A DNA stretch of 64,000 nt from the NCBI GenBank assembly GCA_019828565.1, contig JAHDYR010000064.1:853236-917235 (forward strand), given 5' to 3'. The stretch comes from Carpediemonas membranifera. Its lineage: Eukaryota; Fornicata. The position numbers and the translations under genes are program-made. Position 1 is the stretch's first letter; every line of letters starts with the position of its first letter. This document shows, in pieces, positions 1-11,039 of this stretch. The notes beneath the pieces are model-generated. The model did not search any database. It worked only from the letters and a program-made list of their open reading frames with translations, and had not been told where the DNA came from.

Positions 1-2
1 CG

Positions 3-425
3 GGCCAAAAGACAATTATCAACACCGAACTGAAGCCGGGTGACTACGTCCTCTGGAAAGATGAGGCCCCTCAGAAGCTAGACGCGCGCAACAGGGGCCC
101 ATGGAAGGTACACGATGTACTTGATAATAACAGAATAGTCCTGCAGTCGATACTCGACGGATCGACCAGATCAACCCACATTGAAAAACTCATGATGTTC
201 GACACGGATGCCGTAACGGACACGATGATGCTTCAACTTGCAAGCTTCGACCAGAAAAAATGGGAGGTAGAGCGAGTAGTATCGGTAGACTGGAAAGAAG
301 GGACAGCCGCCATCAAGTGGGTAGGATTCGAAAACATAACGGAAGAACCACTCTCGGGAGTGAAACACCTCGAGGAGATGAAGAGGTTGGCCCGTAAGGC
401 GAGGAAGAACCTGAAACTCTACTAA
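3..425 (+). pseudogene. Ty3/gypsy pol 3' end (gypsy-C), cut by window edge
   Basis: An open frame runs in from the left edge and stops at 425. Its first 60 residues contain KPGDYVLWKDEA and RGPWKV, typical of the C-terminal (GPY/F-like) domain of a Ty3/gypsy integrase, which helps bind DNA. The last 50 residues (WEVERVV...IKWVGFEN) resemble a degenerate chromodomain, which in chromoviruses steers integration to chromatin. A purine-rich tract and a TGTCACC terminus follow about 60 bases later, as expected for a polypurine tract and 3' LTR. Only the end of the element is visible, so its activity cannot be judged. The integrase call is fairly secure; the chromodomain is weak. Confidence 0.7.
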
Positions 426-483
426 CCATCTTTTTCCCCCGTTCCTTGCAGGTTGGGGGTTTTCTCATCAAAAAGGGAGGTAG

Positions 484-565
484 TGTCACCGGTCTATAAA
501 CTGCTCCGTCCAGTTTTGACCACTTTTACCCCGCTGCGGTTTACTGTAAATGATTTCAACCGACA
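484..565 (+). repeat. Candidate 82-bp 3' LTR of gypsy-C
   Basis: It starts TGTC after the purine tract AAAAAGGGAGG and ends GACA, giving matching inverted TGTC/GACA termini. The core (GTTTTGACC, TTTT, ACCCC, GCGGTTTA, TGTAAAT) is shared in order with the LTR starts at 1287 and 3520. The 5' partner lies outside the window, so the right border is inferred. Confidence 0.5.
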
Positions 566-1149
566 CCGCAGTCGCTAGAATCCTCCGACCGAGCGAAAAT
601 GACTCGCCTCTTGCCTCAGCCTCAGCCTACATCACTTTACTTCGAGCCCACCTCTCCAAGTTGACCTCTAGGGCGGCCGAGAAGCAGCGCGAGACTGTAG
701 ACAAGCGCCTCGCCAAGGCCAACGCCGACCGCCAGCCGACTAGCTTCAAGGAAGGCGACCTCGTCCTGCTCAACCGGACGAAGACCCCAAAGCTGCATGG
801 CTTCGCCGGCCCGTTCAAGATTCTCCCCATCAAGGACAACAACACCCTTCAGCTGGTCGACCTTTTCGAGAGCGCCCCCTTCATGGCTCACGTAGACCAG
901 GTCCTTCCTTTCAACACCAAGTCGGGGCTCAGCCGCCTGAAGAACCTCGCCGCCTCCGACGAGCAGACGTACGTCGTGCAAGGCATCGAGAAGCACCGTC
1001 GCCGCAACGGCACACTGCAGCTCCTCGTCTGCTGGGAGGGCGACTACGATCCCACATGGGAACCCGCTGACGGGCTCCGCCACGTCACTGCGGCACGTGA
1101 CTACCTCAAGTCCCACAAGCTCAAGCTTAAGGGGGGTAGGATGTCATAA
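566..1149 (+). pseudogene. Chromovirus integrase C-terminus with chromodomain (gypsy-D), 5' truncated
   Basis: This open frame encodes only the last part of a Ty3/gypsy polyprotein. EGDLVLLNR and GFAGPFKI are the integrase C-terminal domain. QTYVVQGIEKHRRR...LLVCWEGDYDPTWEPADGL is a clear chromodomain with the conserved aromatic and W-E-P positions, used to target histone marks. The frame is open from 550, but its first residues come from the neighbouring gypsy-C LTR, so the authentic part starts near 566. The RT, RNase H and integrase core are missing, so this is a fragment. The stop lies just beyond the purine tract AAGGGGGG and the start of an LTR. Confidence 0.8.
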
Positions 1150-1202
1150 GGCATCCACGTCCGCAGTTTATGTAAATGTTCCAATCTCTTCGCCCCGGCA
1201 CA
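1142..1202 (+). repeat. 5' part of the gypsy-D 3' LTR
   Basis: TGTCATAAGGC follows a purine tract, as a chromovirus 3' LTR should. It contains CGCAGTTTATGTAAATG, which matches GCGGTTTACTGTAAATG in the gypsy-C LTR. The sequence switches abruptly at 1203 to antisense gypsy-A, so the LTR is cut off. Confidence 0.5.
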
Positions 1203-1657
1203 GGTCGACTGTGTCGGGTACACTTGGGTGAGCTTAGAGAATGTGTCAACTACGACTAGTGCGTGCCGGAGTGAGGGGTGACCATCTGTAGTGCGTTTAA
1301 TTGATATTTTAGTTTTAACCCTTTTCCCCACCGAGGGTTGACTCTTTAAATCACTTCCTCTTCATCTGGGTTGCACCACACCATCTAGCGGACCAATGTG
1401 GTCCATTTGTACCACTTGGAAGGGGTATGTCCCAGCCAATGCATGCGGGTGCTGGCCGACGGGTTGAACGTTCAGACGGGTGAGCTGACAGACTGGGCAC
1501 TCACTTACCCATTGTTGGACGTCTTTGTGGAGACCCGGCCAAGATTGTCCCGCATTCGCGATGCGACGGCAGGTGGCGCGAACACCGAGGTGTCCTGCTG
1601 AACCGCCATGGTGTGCCTTGAACGTCTCGCGCTTGTTGAGCGATGCTTCTGCAGTGC
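1203..1657 (-). mobile_element. Fragment of gypsy-A integrase region
   Basis: Apart from one insertion, this matches 24539-24893 of the gypsy-A element base for base by eye. It is the antisense of the integrase zinc-binding and N-terminal core region. It is interrupted at 1287-1380 by a solo LTR. It ends at CTGCAGTGC, where a pentanucleotide hairpin begins. It has no coding capacity by itself. Confidence 0.9.
1287..1380. repeat. Solo LTR, 94 bp, with 5-bp target duplication CCATC
   Basis: The insertion begins TGTAGTG and ends CACCACA (TG...CA termini). It is flanked by CCATC at 1282-1286 and 1381-1385. The uninterrupted sequence GACCATCTAGCGG is present at about 24618 and again at about 28897, which gives a clean empty site. 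A 5-bp duplication with TG/CA ends is the signature of Ty3/gypsy integration. Its core resembles the LTR starts at 484 and 3520. Confidence 0.85.
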
Positions 1658-1664
1658 AGGTAAG

Positions 1665-1699
1665 GTAAGGTAAGGTAAGGTAACCTTACCTTACCTTAC
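1665..1699. repeat. Perfect pentanucleotide hairpin (GTAAG)n
   Basis: A 16-base arm GTAAGGTAAGGTAAGG is followed by a TAA loop and its exact reverse complement. It sits exactly between the gypsy-A fragment and gypsy-E. A shorter TTACC tract is at 44150-44166, also next to TGCAGG. Function unknown; it may mark a foldback or repair junction. Confidence 0.85.
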
Positions 1700-3507
1700 T
1701 ACGCATCGGTCCTGGCGCCCATCGTCGACCTCACCAAGGCAAAAGTGCCGTTCGTCTGGGGCAAAGCCCAACAGCAGGCCTTCGAGGAAGTGAAGCGCCT
1801 CATCATGCGCCGACCGATCCTCGCGTACCCCGACTACTCCCGGACGCTCATCGTGCGTACCGACGCCTCCACCGCCGGTTGCGGCGGTGTTCTCCTGCAG
1901 GAGAAGGACGGTGAGGAACAAGGTAACAAGTCATCGCCTACACCTCCCACCGTTTCACTGAGGCCGAGCAACGCTGGAGCACCATCGAACAGGAGCTCTT
2001 TGGCGTGTTCCATGCCATCATCAGCTTCGAGCATTTCATCCTAGGGCACCCCTTCGTTGTCGAGACGGACCATCGGAATTTGACCTATCTTGAGTCCACC
2101 ACTACGCCTAAGCTCGTCCGCTGGCGCCTTCGCCTCTCCGAATACGACTTCACGGTCCGTCACATCGCCGGAGTCAGCAACGAGGTGGCCGATTGCCTTT
2201 CCAGATGCCTGACGATTCGCTCACAGCGCGTGGCATCCCCGGTGGACATTGCCGACCAGGTACGGCAGCTTTTTGGCAAGTGCCACAACGCCCGTGTTGG
2301 ACACATGGGCGCCCGCATCACGACGGATCGGATCGCCGCCCAGCTACCTTCGTTTGCCCGCAAGGCGATCGAGAAACACGTCAAGCCCCTAGTCCGTACA
2401 TGCCCGGTGTGCCAGCTCACGCGACAGCGCGCCAAGGCCAGTGTAGACCTCCCTCGCCAGCCCACAATGGCACCGTACCCCATGCACACCTGGGCCGTGG
2501 ACTTTATTGGCCCGTTCCCGGAAGAACACGGTTTCCGTCACATCCTAGCCGCCGTTGACTGCTTCTCCCGGTTCGTGGAGCTAGTTCCCACGCCCGATTG
2601 CACCGCGCAGTCAGCGGTCACGGCCATCATGCAACTGGTGGGCCGCTACGGATGCCCGGCACACATTCGCTCTGATCAGGGCCCCCACTTTACCGCCCAC
2701 CTGTTCGCTCAGCTCTCGCGCATCCTGAACATTCAGCACGACTTCACGCTCCCGTACCATCACCAGTATAACGGCATCATCGAGCGCCGCAACAAGGAAG
2801 TGAACCGCCACCTCCGCGCCGCCATGAACGAGCTGACCGATGATTTAGCCGACTGGGTTGCCTGTCTCCCGCTTGTACAGCGCACTCTGAACTGCACGCC
2901 GTGTGCAGCCACCGGCAACATACCCCCGGCCAACATCATGTTCGGTAACCTCACCGACACGGACCGAGTACTGCTACACAACCCGGTGGAGGGGGTGGGC
3001 GACGTCGCATTGTACTACGACAACCTGCTTGAGGCACAGAGACAGCTTGTCAAGGCCGTGCCAGTTCCTAGGCCACGTCCGGTCACCCAGACCACTTTCA
3101 CTGTCGGCCAAGCTGTTGTGGTCACCAGGCCCGACAATGCCCGTGGCCCCTCTCGTCTGAGCCCCATCTATATGGGCCCCTACACCGTAGCCTCCCTCGA
3201 CGGCACACTCGCCACCCTCACGAATCTTCGAACTCGTGCCGAAGAGACGTATGATCTCCGCCGCCTCGTTCCCTTCCTCGGCGACTACACCCCCGACGAC
3301 CTCACCGCCTTCGCTGCCGCCGGTGAGCAAGAATACACCGTCGAAGACATCATCGACCACCGCTCTGGTCGTACCAAGACCCGTTTCCGTTTCCGTGTCC
3401 GCTGGGCCGGCTACGGTCCCGATGACGACACCTGGCTTCCCTATGCCGAGGTCCGTGACCTCGAAGCCCTCGACCGGTACTTGTCGAAGACCGGCATTCA
3501 GCTGTAA
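1700..3507 (+). pseudogene. Ty3/gypsy chromovirus pol, RNase H to chromodomain (gypsy-E)
   Basis: Two overlapping frames encode the distal half of a chromovirus polyprotein. 1700-1920 gives the RT/RNase H join (VPFVWGKAQQQAFEEVK, RTDASTAGCGGVLLQ). 1930-3507 gives the rest of RNase H (ETDHRNLTYLES), the integrase zinc finger (H..H..C..C with TCPVCQ), the DDE core (AVDFIGPF, SDQGPHF, YNGIIERRNKEV), the GPY-like tail (YMGPYTV) and a C-terminal chromodomain (YTVEDIIDHRSG...VRWAGYGPDDDTWLP). The frame is broken at 1917-1930 by an 8-bp tandem duplication. The protease and most of the RT are absent. A stop, the purine tract AGAGAGGG and an LTR start follow. Confidence 0.9.
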
Positions 3508-3519
3508 TAGAGAGGGTAG

Positions 3520-3605
3520 TGTGGTGAGGCGCAGTTTAAGGTTTTGGTTTTTGACCATTTTTCACCACTGCGGTTTCCAGGAGTAAATCAGTTCTCATCC
3601 ATTAA
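3520..3605 (+). repeat. 5' part of the gypsy-E LTR
   Basis: TGTGGTGAGGCGCAGTTTAAGG follows the purine tract directly after pol. The order GGTTTTT, GACC, TTTT, CACCACTGCGGTTT, AGTAAATCA parallels the solo LTR at 1287. No CACA end is seen before the gypsy-A junction at 3641, so it is truncated and the right edge is approximate. Confidence 0.5.
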
Positions 3606-3640
3606 TTGGAAAGTTCCCTTCAAGGCCAAACCAAGCACAG

Positions 3641-4845
3641 CGGAAGTAGTTTGCCAGGCCTAGCACCGAGCGGGCTTCAGTCAGGTTGGTGGGGGGCTTG
3701 ATGTCGCGAATCGCCTGGAGGCGATCAGGAGCGATCCTGCGGCCTCGTGCATTGAGTCTCCATCCTAAGTAGTCGATTTCTTCGACACCGAGGACTGTCT
3801 TGGCAGCGTTAAGGCGGAGACCCGCCGCGTGAAGCTTGTGCAGAACGTCCCGGAGGTTCTTCAAGAAGGTGTTCCTATCCTTCCCATATATGATGACGTC
3901 GTCCACGTACGCTAAGGCCTGAGTGTACAGGCTGTCACTGAGAACGGCTTCGAGAGCCCGTTGACACTGGATAGGGGCATTCTTCATTCCAAACGGCATG
4001 CGGCAGTACTCAAATTTCCCCAGGCCATCCACTGTGAAGGCAGTATACTTGCAACTATCACTAGCCATGGGAACTTGATGAAAAGCCGATTTCAGGTCTA
4101 AAGCCGCGAAGAATTTTGCTCCCTCGAGGTGATCCAGGAGGTTGTCTATCAGTGGCAGGGGGTGACTGTCGGGCGAGGTGATGAGATTGAGGGCTCGGAA
4201 ATCTAGGCATAGTCGTAGGGCTCCGCCCCGCTTCTTAGCCATGACTATCGGGTTGTTGAATGCCGATGTGGATCTCCGGATGATACCCTGGGCCTCTAGT
4301 TCATGGACTTGGCGCACAATCTCGGTCCGTACAGGTGTGGAATAGCGGTAGGGGTAGACGTTAATGACTTTGTCTGGGTCTTCGGTCTTGACCTTGAAGG
4401 GGGGCAGAGTTGATGTCACGGACAGATCTTCCTCGAAGAGGCCAGGTAGATCTTGCAAAATTCGCGATATCTGCTCCTCGAACTTCATGATCGTAGGTGT
4501 GATGGTCTCAGTTGCGTCATGTAGGGCATCCACATCGAACATGTCGTCGTAATCATCCCCAACCTCCACAATGAGGTCGTCAGCGGGGAATTTAATCAAT
4601 CCGGCGGACACGAGCAAGGGGAACCCAATGACTGTGGGAGCTGGGAGCTTTTCGCGCATGATAATGAACTTTGTCTTGATCGTGAGCTTGTGGCCAGTGG
4701 CGGAGGGGAACTCACAGTCAGCCGTCATTACATGGGTCGTATTAACCTTCTGTCCAGTGAACAACTGGACCTGATGGGACTCGAGTGAAGGTTCAATGGG
4801 CAGCGAGGAAGCTAGCTCTTCTGAGATAAAGTTGGCCGTGGCGCC
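3641..4845 (-). pseudogene. Fragment of gypsy-A protease and RT
   Basis: The antisense open frame matches gypsy-A copy 1 (25421-26625) with a handful of substitutions. It encodes the end of the protease region, the connection (TEDPDKVINVYPYRYS) and the RT, including LDFRALN, YCRMPFGMKNAP and the catalytic YVDD. It breaks off after the RT motif LGLANYFR at 3641 and inside the protease (the GAT of GATANF) at 4845. The missing aspartyl protease start and the missing RNase H and integrase make it non-functional. Both ends are abrupt junctions with unrelated elements. Confidence 0.9.
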
Positions 4846-5295
4846 AGTTTCGTTGCCTCGAAGGCGTCCTGGTGAGCACTGGTCCATTTCCAGGCGTGTT
4901 TTCCTGAGGTCAACTCGTACAGAAGCGCAACAGTAGTTCCTAGTCGGGGGACAAAGCGTCTAAAATAGTTGACCGCTCCCAGGAAGGCACGCGTCGTGGT
5001 GATATCGGACGGCGGGGCCATATCCAGGATCGCTTTAGTCCTCTCGTCGGACATTCTGACACCCTGGCCAGAGGCAATATGGCCCAAATAGTCGATCTCC
5101 GTGGCATACAACTTGCACTTTACTGGGTGGAGGACGAAACGGTAGTCAGCCAGTCGGGCGAGGACCTTATCGAGGTTCGCGGCTAACTCCTCCACAGTGG
5201 AACCGTGGACGACAATATCATCGATGAAAACTTCGCACACAGTCCCAACCAGGCCTGAAAGGACCTGTCGCATGGTCGCCTGGAAGAAGGCAGGG
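4846..5295 (-). pseudogene. Distal RT of gypsy-B, separated from its 5' half by LINE copy 1
   Basis: The antisense frame encodes the second half of a Ty3/gypsy reverse transcriptase. It begins with DPAFFQATMRQVL, carries FIDD as the catalytic motif (FIDDIVVHG), then the thumb and connection (YLGHI, FLGAVNYFRRFVP) up to the start of RNase H (WTSAHQDAFEAT). The first residues repeat the last residues of the gypsy-B pol frame at 16059 (PAFFQAT), because the join is the LINE target duplication. Sequence beyond 4846 is replaced by gypsy-A. It and 16059-17955 are one element. Confidence 0.9.
5273..5295. repeat. Left target-site duplication of LINE copy 1 (23 bp)
   Basis: The 23 bases starting TGGTCGCCTGGAAG recur exactly at 16059-16081. 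They encode the PAFFQAT stretch of gypsy-B RT, so the host site can be rebuilt without ambiguity. Confidence 0.95.
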
Positions 5296-7234
5296 TCCCA
5301 GTTGAAATGTCCGGTATGGGAAGTTGACGAAACCAACCGGAAAAAGGCCAAAAGCTGGCAATCGGGATTTATCGGATCTCATTGAAAGCCATTCGAGCTC
5401 GAAGCGAGCGACGGTGCCCCGCGGCGCCAGCATCCACCAAATGGTAATTTCAGGACCAAGAGTTCGTCTGCTCTGGGGCACGAGAGCAGAAATGGGAAGT
5501 ATTCTCCTAACCCACTAGCCATAGGGCACATTGGGGAAGCAAATTGCTCCCCGGAGGAGATCGCCCGTTGCGAAGCAGGTTAGCGCCAGAGCGGGCCGGC
5601 AGAGGACAACTGGCTGCTCCAGGTGAGGTGCGCACCACCTCACCTGGAGCCCACTCCCCTGCCCTGTATACCTCGCCGTGCGCCAAGCTATGTCGAGCAA
5701 CAGATGATCGTCCTCGTGTGCCCAAAAATGCACAGAGGCAAAAACCACCCAAAAGGGAATAAGTTAGCCTCGGTAGGAAAGCGTTGACAGAATACACAGT
5801 ACTCTAACAACAAACAAAACCTACCGCCCATGCTCCTGGGACCCACAAGGGGACCAGACGCAACTAAACGCTCCTCGCACAAACCCACAAGGGAAATCAA
5901 CGCGAACAAGCGTACTGCGCCACCTTTATGATTGAAACCCCTACCGTAACCGGTACCCGCAGTAGGCCCCAGAGGCACTGCGACACGATTGCCTCAGACA
6001 ACTTAACTGGGGCCATATGGCAAAGTAACCCGAGAGCACCGGGACCGGCGGCCAATAGGCTCTCACTGGGAGGCCACTGGGCCACACTACTCCGGCGCCC
6101 GTGCTCTCATGCCGCCCAAGACCGGGCTTGTGGACGTCATCGCCACGAGAGCCGGGATCGCCGCCCGCCGCCGGCATAGGCAACAGGGCCACCACAACAG
6201 GCCCCCAGTACACCAGCCATACCGGACAACAGACCGGGAGCGCTGAGGGCCCCGTCCACAGCCCCACAAGAAACGCCCAGCCGAAGCCAAAAGGCATAAA
6301 CCATCACGGTGTTTACCAGGACTCACAACCTCTTGGGAGTGACGCGACCCAGGAAGGAAACAACCGGGCTGCGACCACAAGATACAGGACGAGGGGCGTG
6401 AATGGCAACCAGCTGGTGCAGCCGGGCGTCTATGCGAGCACGAAGGCGCTTATAGACCCGCATTTGGCCCCTCAGCTCAGCGTCGAAACCCCGAGCCGAC
6501 TTAGACTCGTGGGGACTCAGGTCCTCGTCACGGTAATTCTGAGCCAGGTAGGAAAAAGCAGCGGCACGCTCCCGCCACCGGCTGGCCAGGACGTCCACCT
6601 GGGCAAAATCGTCAGCTATGGTCCGCAGGAAATGCGCCTCCCAACCCCGAGGAGTCGCCGGGCCAGGAGTCGGGGACTCCCGAGAAGGAGCGGTGAAGCC
6701 CCTGCCGCCACAAGGCAAGGGACTACCCTGGGGCCCGGAGGGGAATATGGGATCCCCCGTCGGAGTGCGAAGAGGGCCCTGCTTCCTGGGAAAGAGGCGG
6801 CGCCCCCGAAATCGGAGTCCAGGCCGTACTCGGGCCAAGGACTCGATAGGGATCGGAGTGCATAACCCCTGGTAATGCACCTCCCCCTCTGGGGACCGCT
6901 GGGCAGCGGAGGCGCCGGCCGAATGGCCAGGAGGAGGCGTGAAGGTGGAAGGAGAGATGGAACGGACGCATGGGGAATAAGGGACAGCAGCCCCGTGTGG
7001 GGCGATGCTCCCTGTCCCTGCAATAAGGTTCCCTTTTGGGTTTTCGCCAGACATGTTTTTGTGTGGAAACAAGGTCCGCAACAAACCTCGCATACCTCGC
7101 CCCTGAACCATCCGCCCTGAGGAAGGGAAAGGAGCCATACAAGACCAGGACATCGCTGGCTGGCGCCCCTTGGAACCTCCACCAAACCTCCTCAAGCCCC
7201 TCCAAGAAGCTGGCAAAAGTGCACTTCCCGCCTT
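5296..7234 (+). other. LINE copy 1 5' region
   Basis: About 1.9 kb upstream of the ORF1 region. Open frames occur on both strands (for example 6101-6865 +) but none has recognisable domains or convincing composition. It holds the hairpin at 5616-5650 and GGGGAAGCAAATTGCTCCCC near 5532. It probably carries the internal promoter and 5' UTR; a leading part of ORF1 cannot be excluded. Confidence 0.6.
5616..5650. repeat. Hairpin in LINE 5' region, 14-bp stem
   Basis: GCTCCAGGTGAGGT, a seven-base loop GCGCACC, then the exact reverse complement. It may act in transcription, translation or RNA folding of the LINE; there is no direct evidence for which. Confidence 0.8.
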
Positions 7235-10200
7235 TTGCCACTCCAAATGGAAACAGGGGAATATCCCAACAGGGACATGCCAGATAGGGAAGAAAGCATG
7301 ATTTATGGCTTATTCGCCCTTAAGGCTGCACCCAGAAGGGATCTCAGGAAAACCAGAAGGGAAAAAGCAAATACGTCCATTATCCAGCTCGGCAACGCGA
7401 TAGGATACGACAAGATTGTAGACCCAGAACAGGGAAGCTTTACAGCAAAGGAAGGCCCAGGGGAGCTCCGGAAAAGCCGGGCCAAGAAGCTGTTTGCATC
7501 ACTTCCCCTCCTGAGACGGTACACAAAAGCCGCCCAACAGCCATACTGGCTATTCATTGAAGGGAACCGGCTGGACCTAGAGCAGGCGGAGACACTAAGC
7601 CGGCTTCGCCCAGGGTCCCCCAAATTTGTGTTCTACCCCAGAGTCCAGGCGGACTACTCCAAGTACGTAGCACATCCCCACCGGACGAGCCAGACGGCAC
7701 CAGCTAGTGAGCAACACACCCCATCACTTCTCCCCGTGGAGGAGGGCCTTGATCTCAGCCGAATCCATAACCGGGACTTTTCGAGACCACGCCACACAAT
7801 GACCCCTCGAACAGCTCCCAAAGCGTCCCAGACGCCTTGGATTGCGCAAACACCACCCCAAATGGGATCAAGGAGTCGTTAACGCCACTGGGCAAGCAAC
7901 TGGCCACACCGGACGAATGGGACTGCATCAGAGCCTCAGCAGATGCGGCTATTCCCACAAGGGACGTTGCCATGGTCTTCACCAGAGATGACGCAACGGA
8001 CTTCACTGCCCGAACGGGAAAGGTCGCAAGGACGCTCCTCCTAGAGCTCGTGGCAACATCGCTGCAAGCTGCAGGACATTCTTCGATCTCAGGCAACGGC
8101 ATCCAGACCAAGTACGGGATGGAGGCTGCAATGTGGCTCCTCCATGCCGCCGGACACGCCATCTCCGCGGGAGCTGCAGCCAGAGGGCTCCCCCTCACTA
8201 GGACGCGAAAACAAGAAGCTCTGGGCCGATCTAGGCCGGGAACTAGCCAAAGGGCAAGGCTACCACGCCCCTCACCCCCCGGAGGGAGGTTTCCGCAGAC
8301 CAGACGGCACGCCCATCCAGATTTGGACCCAGGGCCCCGTCGAGGAGATCCTCATCTACAGCAGAACCGAGGGTGTGATGAGGCCAGTCTTCCCACCCCC
8401 ACCCCTGGAAGAAGAGCCTTCGGCAGCAGAGGCAGACCTGAGGGAGGAGGTCAGAGACCTCATCCAACGGTGGTCAGTCCCCGGCTTCCCCGAACTCTGG
8501 TCGGCATGGGATAAGACCAGGCGTCTCTGGCCCCCACCCGCGAGGATTGCCCGCCAACTGGTGTCTGCCTCCTTTCTGACGCGCAACATCACTAACTACT
8601 GGCTCACAACGGGGCAGACCCAAGTTATAGAGCCCGTACGGGACGGGGCATCTCATGGAGCCCTGGGTACTAACGAAGAAGAAAACCCCCCTGGGCCCGA
8701 GCGGCAGCAGGACTTCCGGCCCTGATGACACACCCACCACGCCAAACAAGGGCACATGCGGGCCCAGCATGGGAGCTAGCCCGCCTCGTTCCAATATCAC
8801 CCAACGAGCCAACACCACCAGGCAGTTGATCGCTATGGTGGACTTTGAGGAAGGAAGAGCCAGATCCAACCAAGGAGACGAGGCCATCATTTGCGAAGGG
8901 GCGGCACTGATTTTCGACCCAGCTAACGAGCAAATCCTCTACTACATGCACGGGATGCTTGGGGAAGACATCACAGTGGATGCCCTGGACCAATGTCTGT
9001 GGGCCACGCACTACATCCATGGCTGCCCACCAGCTACGTTTGTCGACGTCACCACGGGCAAAGCCCCCAAGGGATACGAAGCAGACTTCCCCCACGCCAA
9101 GCGATGGTGCACCGAGATGGCTACAGAGCTGAAGAGACTGGAAGACGACTCGGGGCCACAGAAGACCCACGTCCACATCGTGGCTAAGGGAGTCGAGGCT
9201 GAGAGAAGCATCCTGACCAGTGAGAAGTTCGTCCCAGACGGGAACCTCCGCACCTGGCTAAGCTTACGCCTCATGGATGAAACTGACCTCAACACGATCT
9301 TCCCCAACATCCTCGACACGCTGACCTGGTTCTACCCCAATAGTGGGGAGAAGAGCCTCACCGGCCTCCCCTCCCGACCCCAGTCCGAACTGGGCCGGAC
9401 CTGGACCAGAAGGTACCAACAGCGCCCGGAGGCAAAATTGGTGTGCCCCCTATCACAAGCACGCACCCCACCACTGCCACTGCGCCCTAGCAGATGTCTC
9501 CATATTCTACGCCAGATTAGCAACAGCGTTCTGGATGAGAGACAACCCAGGCTGGGACTGGGGGGCAGGTAGAAGCCCACCTCACAGCCCTAGGAAGCAT
9601 GCTCATGGGCAGGGGAGTCGCCGTACCATGATGAATACAAGGACCTGGCGACCAAAGTCAACGCCAGACACGGCCTCGGCACCGTGGCGGCCGGTCGCCT
9701 AACCCCATTGTCCCAACAAGTCAACCTCTTTGGCACCAAGAACCCCAAACGGGGCCAGATTATCATGACCAACTGGGAGGAAAACGATTTCAGCTCCGGA
9801 AAGGGTATCACCAGAGCCCTGGAAGGAACAGCCGTGATCATCGGAAACCCAGAATCGCTCGCGAGAGTAGGCGAACCAGCGCGACCCATCCTCCTGGAAA
9901 TCCACTCGGAGTGGAACGGGCGCCGCCGCGCTGTCCAAGACGGTTTCCCTTGGGCGAACCTGAGGGGGAGCCCACGGAAATAGACGCGGAAAAGATGCTT
10001 ACTCTAGACGTCAGCGACACCAAAACGATGACCCTATCCCAAGCGGCGTCTTTGATGCCCGTCCACAAATTCGACATAGCTGGAGGCCACATGGGCAGAG
10101 AAGCCAGGAAGAAGATCTTCAACTACTTCACGGAGGTCCCAGCCGACGATCGAGAACTCCCTGGCCAACATGTGTGTCGACCCGGAGACAGGCTCCATCA

Positions 10201-11039
10201 ACTTCCTCCCCTCGTTCCTCCCCCGGGACTGGGGTATCACGGATGAACCAGCAGAAAGAGGGAAGAGGCGAGTGGGCACCGTGAGGAGCGCCTCCTGGAT
10301 AGGCAAACTCGCCCTGGCGGGCTCAGGCGTGGAACACCCAAAAGGGGGGAAGCCATGGGACACGCTGAACTGTGTTTTCCCGGAAGGCGCCAGCACTAAC
10401 GCCAAGAACAGACTGAGGACCGAGAGGAAGCAGGCGCTTCGAACAAAGGTGAGACGAAGGGCTACTGAACTCGCCAAGATGCTCCACAGGAGGACGGAGG
10501 TCTACCTGCCGAATGGCGGCATAGGGGGCCTATATGGCCCTCCACGCGGGCAAATTGTCACTGAACAACCGCAAAGTAGCAGGACAGAGCGAACAGAGCC
10601 CGGGCCCCCTCCAACTAAGAGCTGTGCCCCCCCATACCCCCCAACCCATCAGCCAAGACCCGCCAGGTCAGACAGGTGGACCAAGAGGACCTGCAGCCCA
10701 AAAAGAGCACGACAGGAGGACACCGACCTGGGCAGAGGCATAGCGGCCCTGCTGGACCAAGCCATGGCCCGGCGAGAAGCAGAGGTCAGACAACAGCTGG
10801 AAGAAGCTGCAGCCAGAACCATCAACGAGCTCAAGGCCAAAAAGCCAGGAGCTGGAGGAAGAACGGGAAGCCCGGAGAGCAGCCCAAGCTGCGTTGGACG
10901 AGATGCGGAAGGACCTCAGGGAGACAACGGAGAAGTGCTCGTCTCTAACCGAAGAGAACGAGGACTTACTCAGCCGCGCGGCCCGACTCTCGGCAACCAA
11001 CGAAGCCCTCAGCTTCACCCCTAGCAGCCAAGATGGATA
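7235..11039 (+). pseudogene. LINE copy 1 ORF1, about 3.8 kb, frameshifted
   Basis: A chain of overlapping plus-strand frames, each matched by the corresponding frame in copy 2, encodes about 1,200 residues. The pieces are 7235-7882, 7837-8198, 8144-8725, 8820-9400, 9480-9983, about 10010-10480 and 10600-11039. Recognisable local features are a basic N-terminal stretch, GKQLATPDEWDCIRASADAA, a proline-rich stretch (PVFPPPPLEEEP), WGQVEAHL, and a C-terminal heptad-like coiled coil (EAEVRQQLEEAAARTINELK). I see no CCHC knuckle or RRM, the usual LINE ORF1 domains. It presumably forms the RNA-binding particle protein. At about three times the usual ORF1 size it is exceptional. The frame breaks differ between the copies, many in homopolymers. 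Confidence 0.6.

Noticed and set aside
1665-1699. GGTAA/TTACC pentamers as telomeric repeats
   Set aside because: They are not a rotation of TTAGG or TTAGGG, they form an internal hairpin between two retroelements, and the array is only a few units long.
2974-3558. 194-codon antisense frame under gypsy-E integrase
   Set aside because: It lies opposite a motif-complete integrase and chromodomain and has no features of its own.
6323-7246. 307-codon minus-strand frame in the LINE 5' region
   Set aside because: It is GC-rich with no domain, opposite to the LINE sense strand, and not preserved intact in copy 2.
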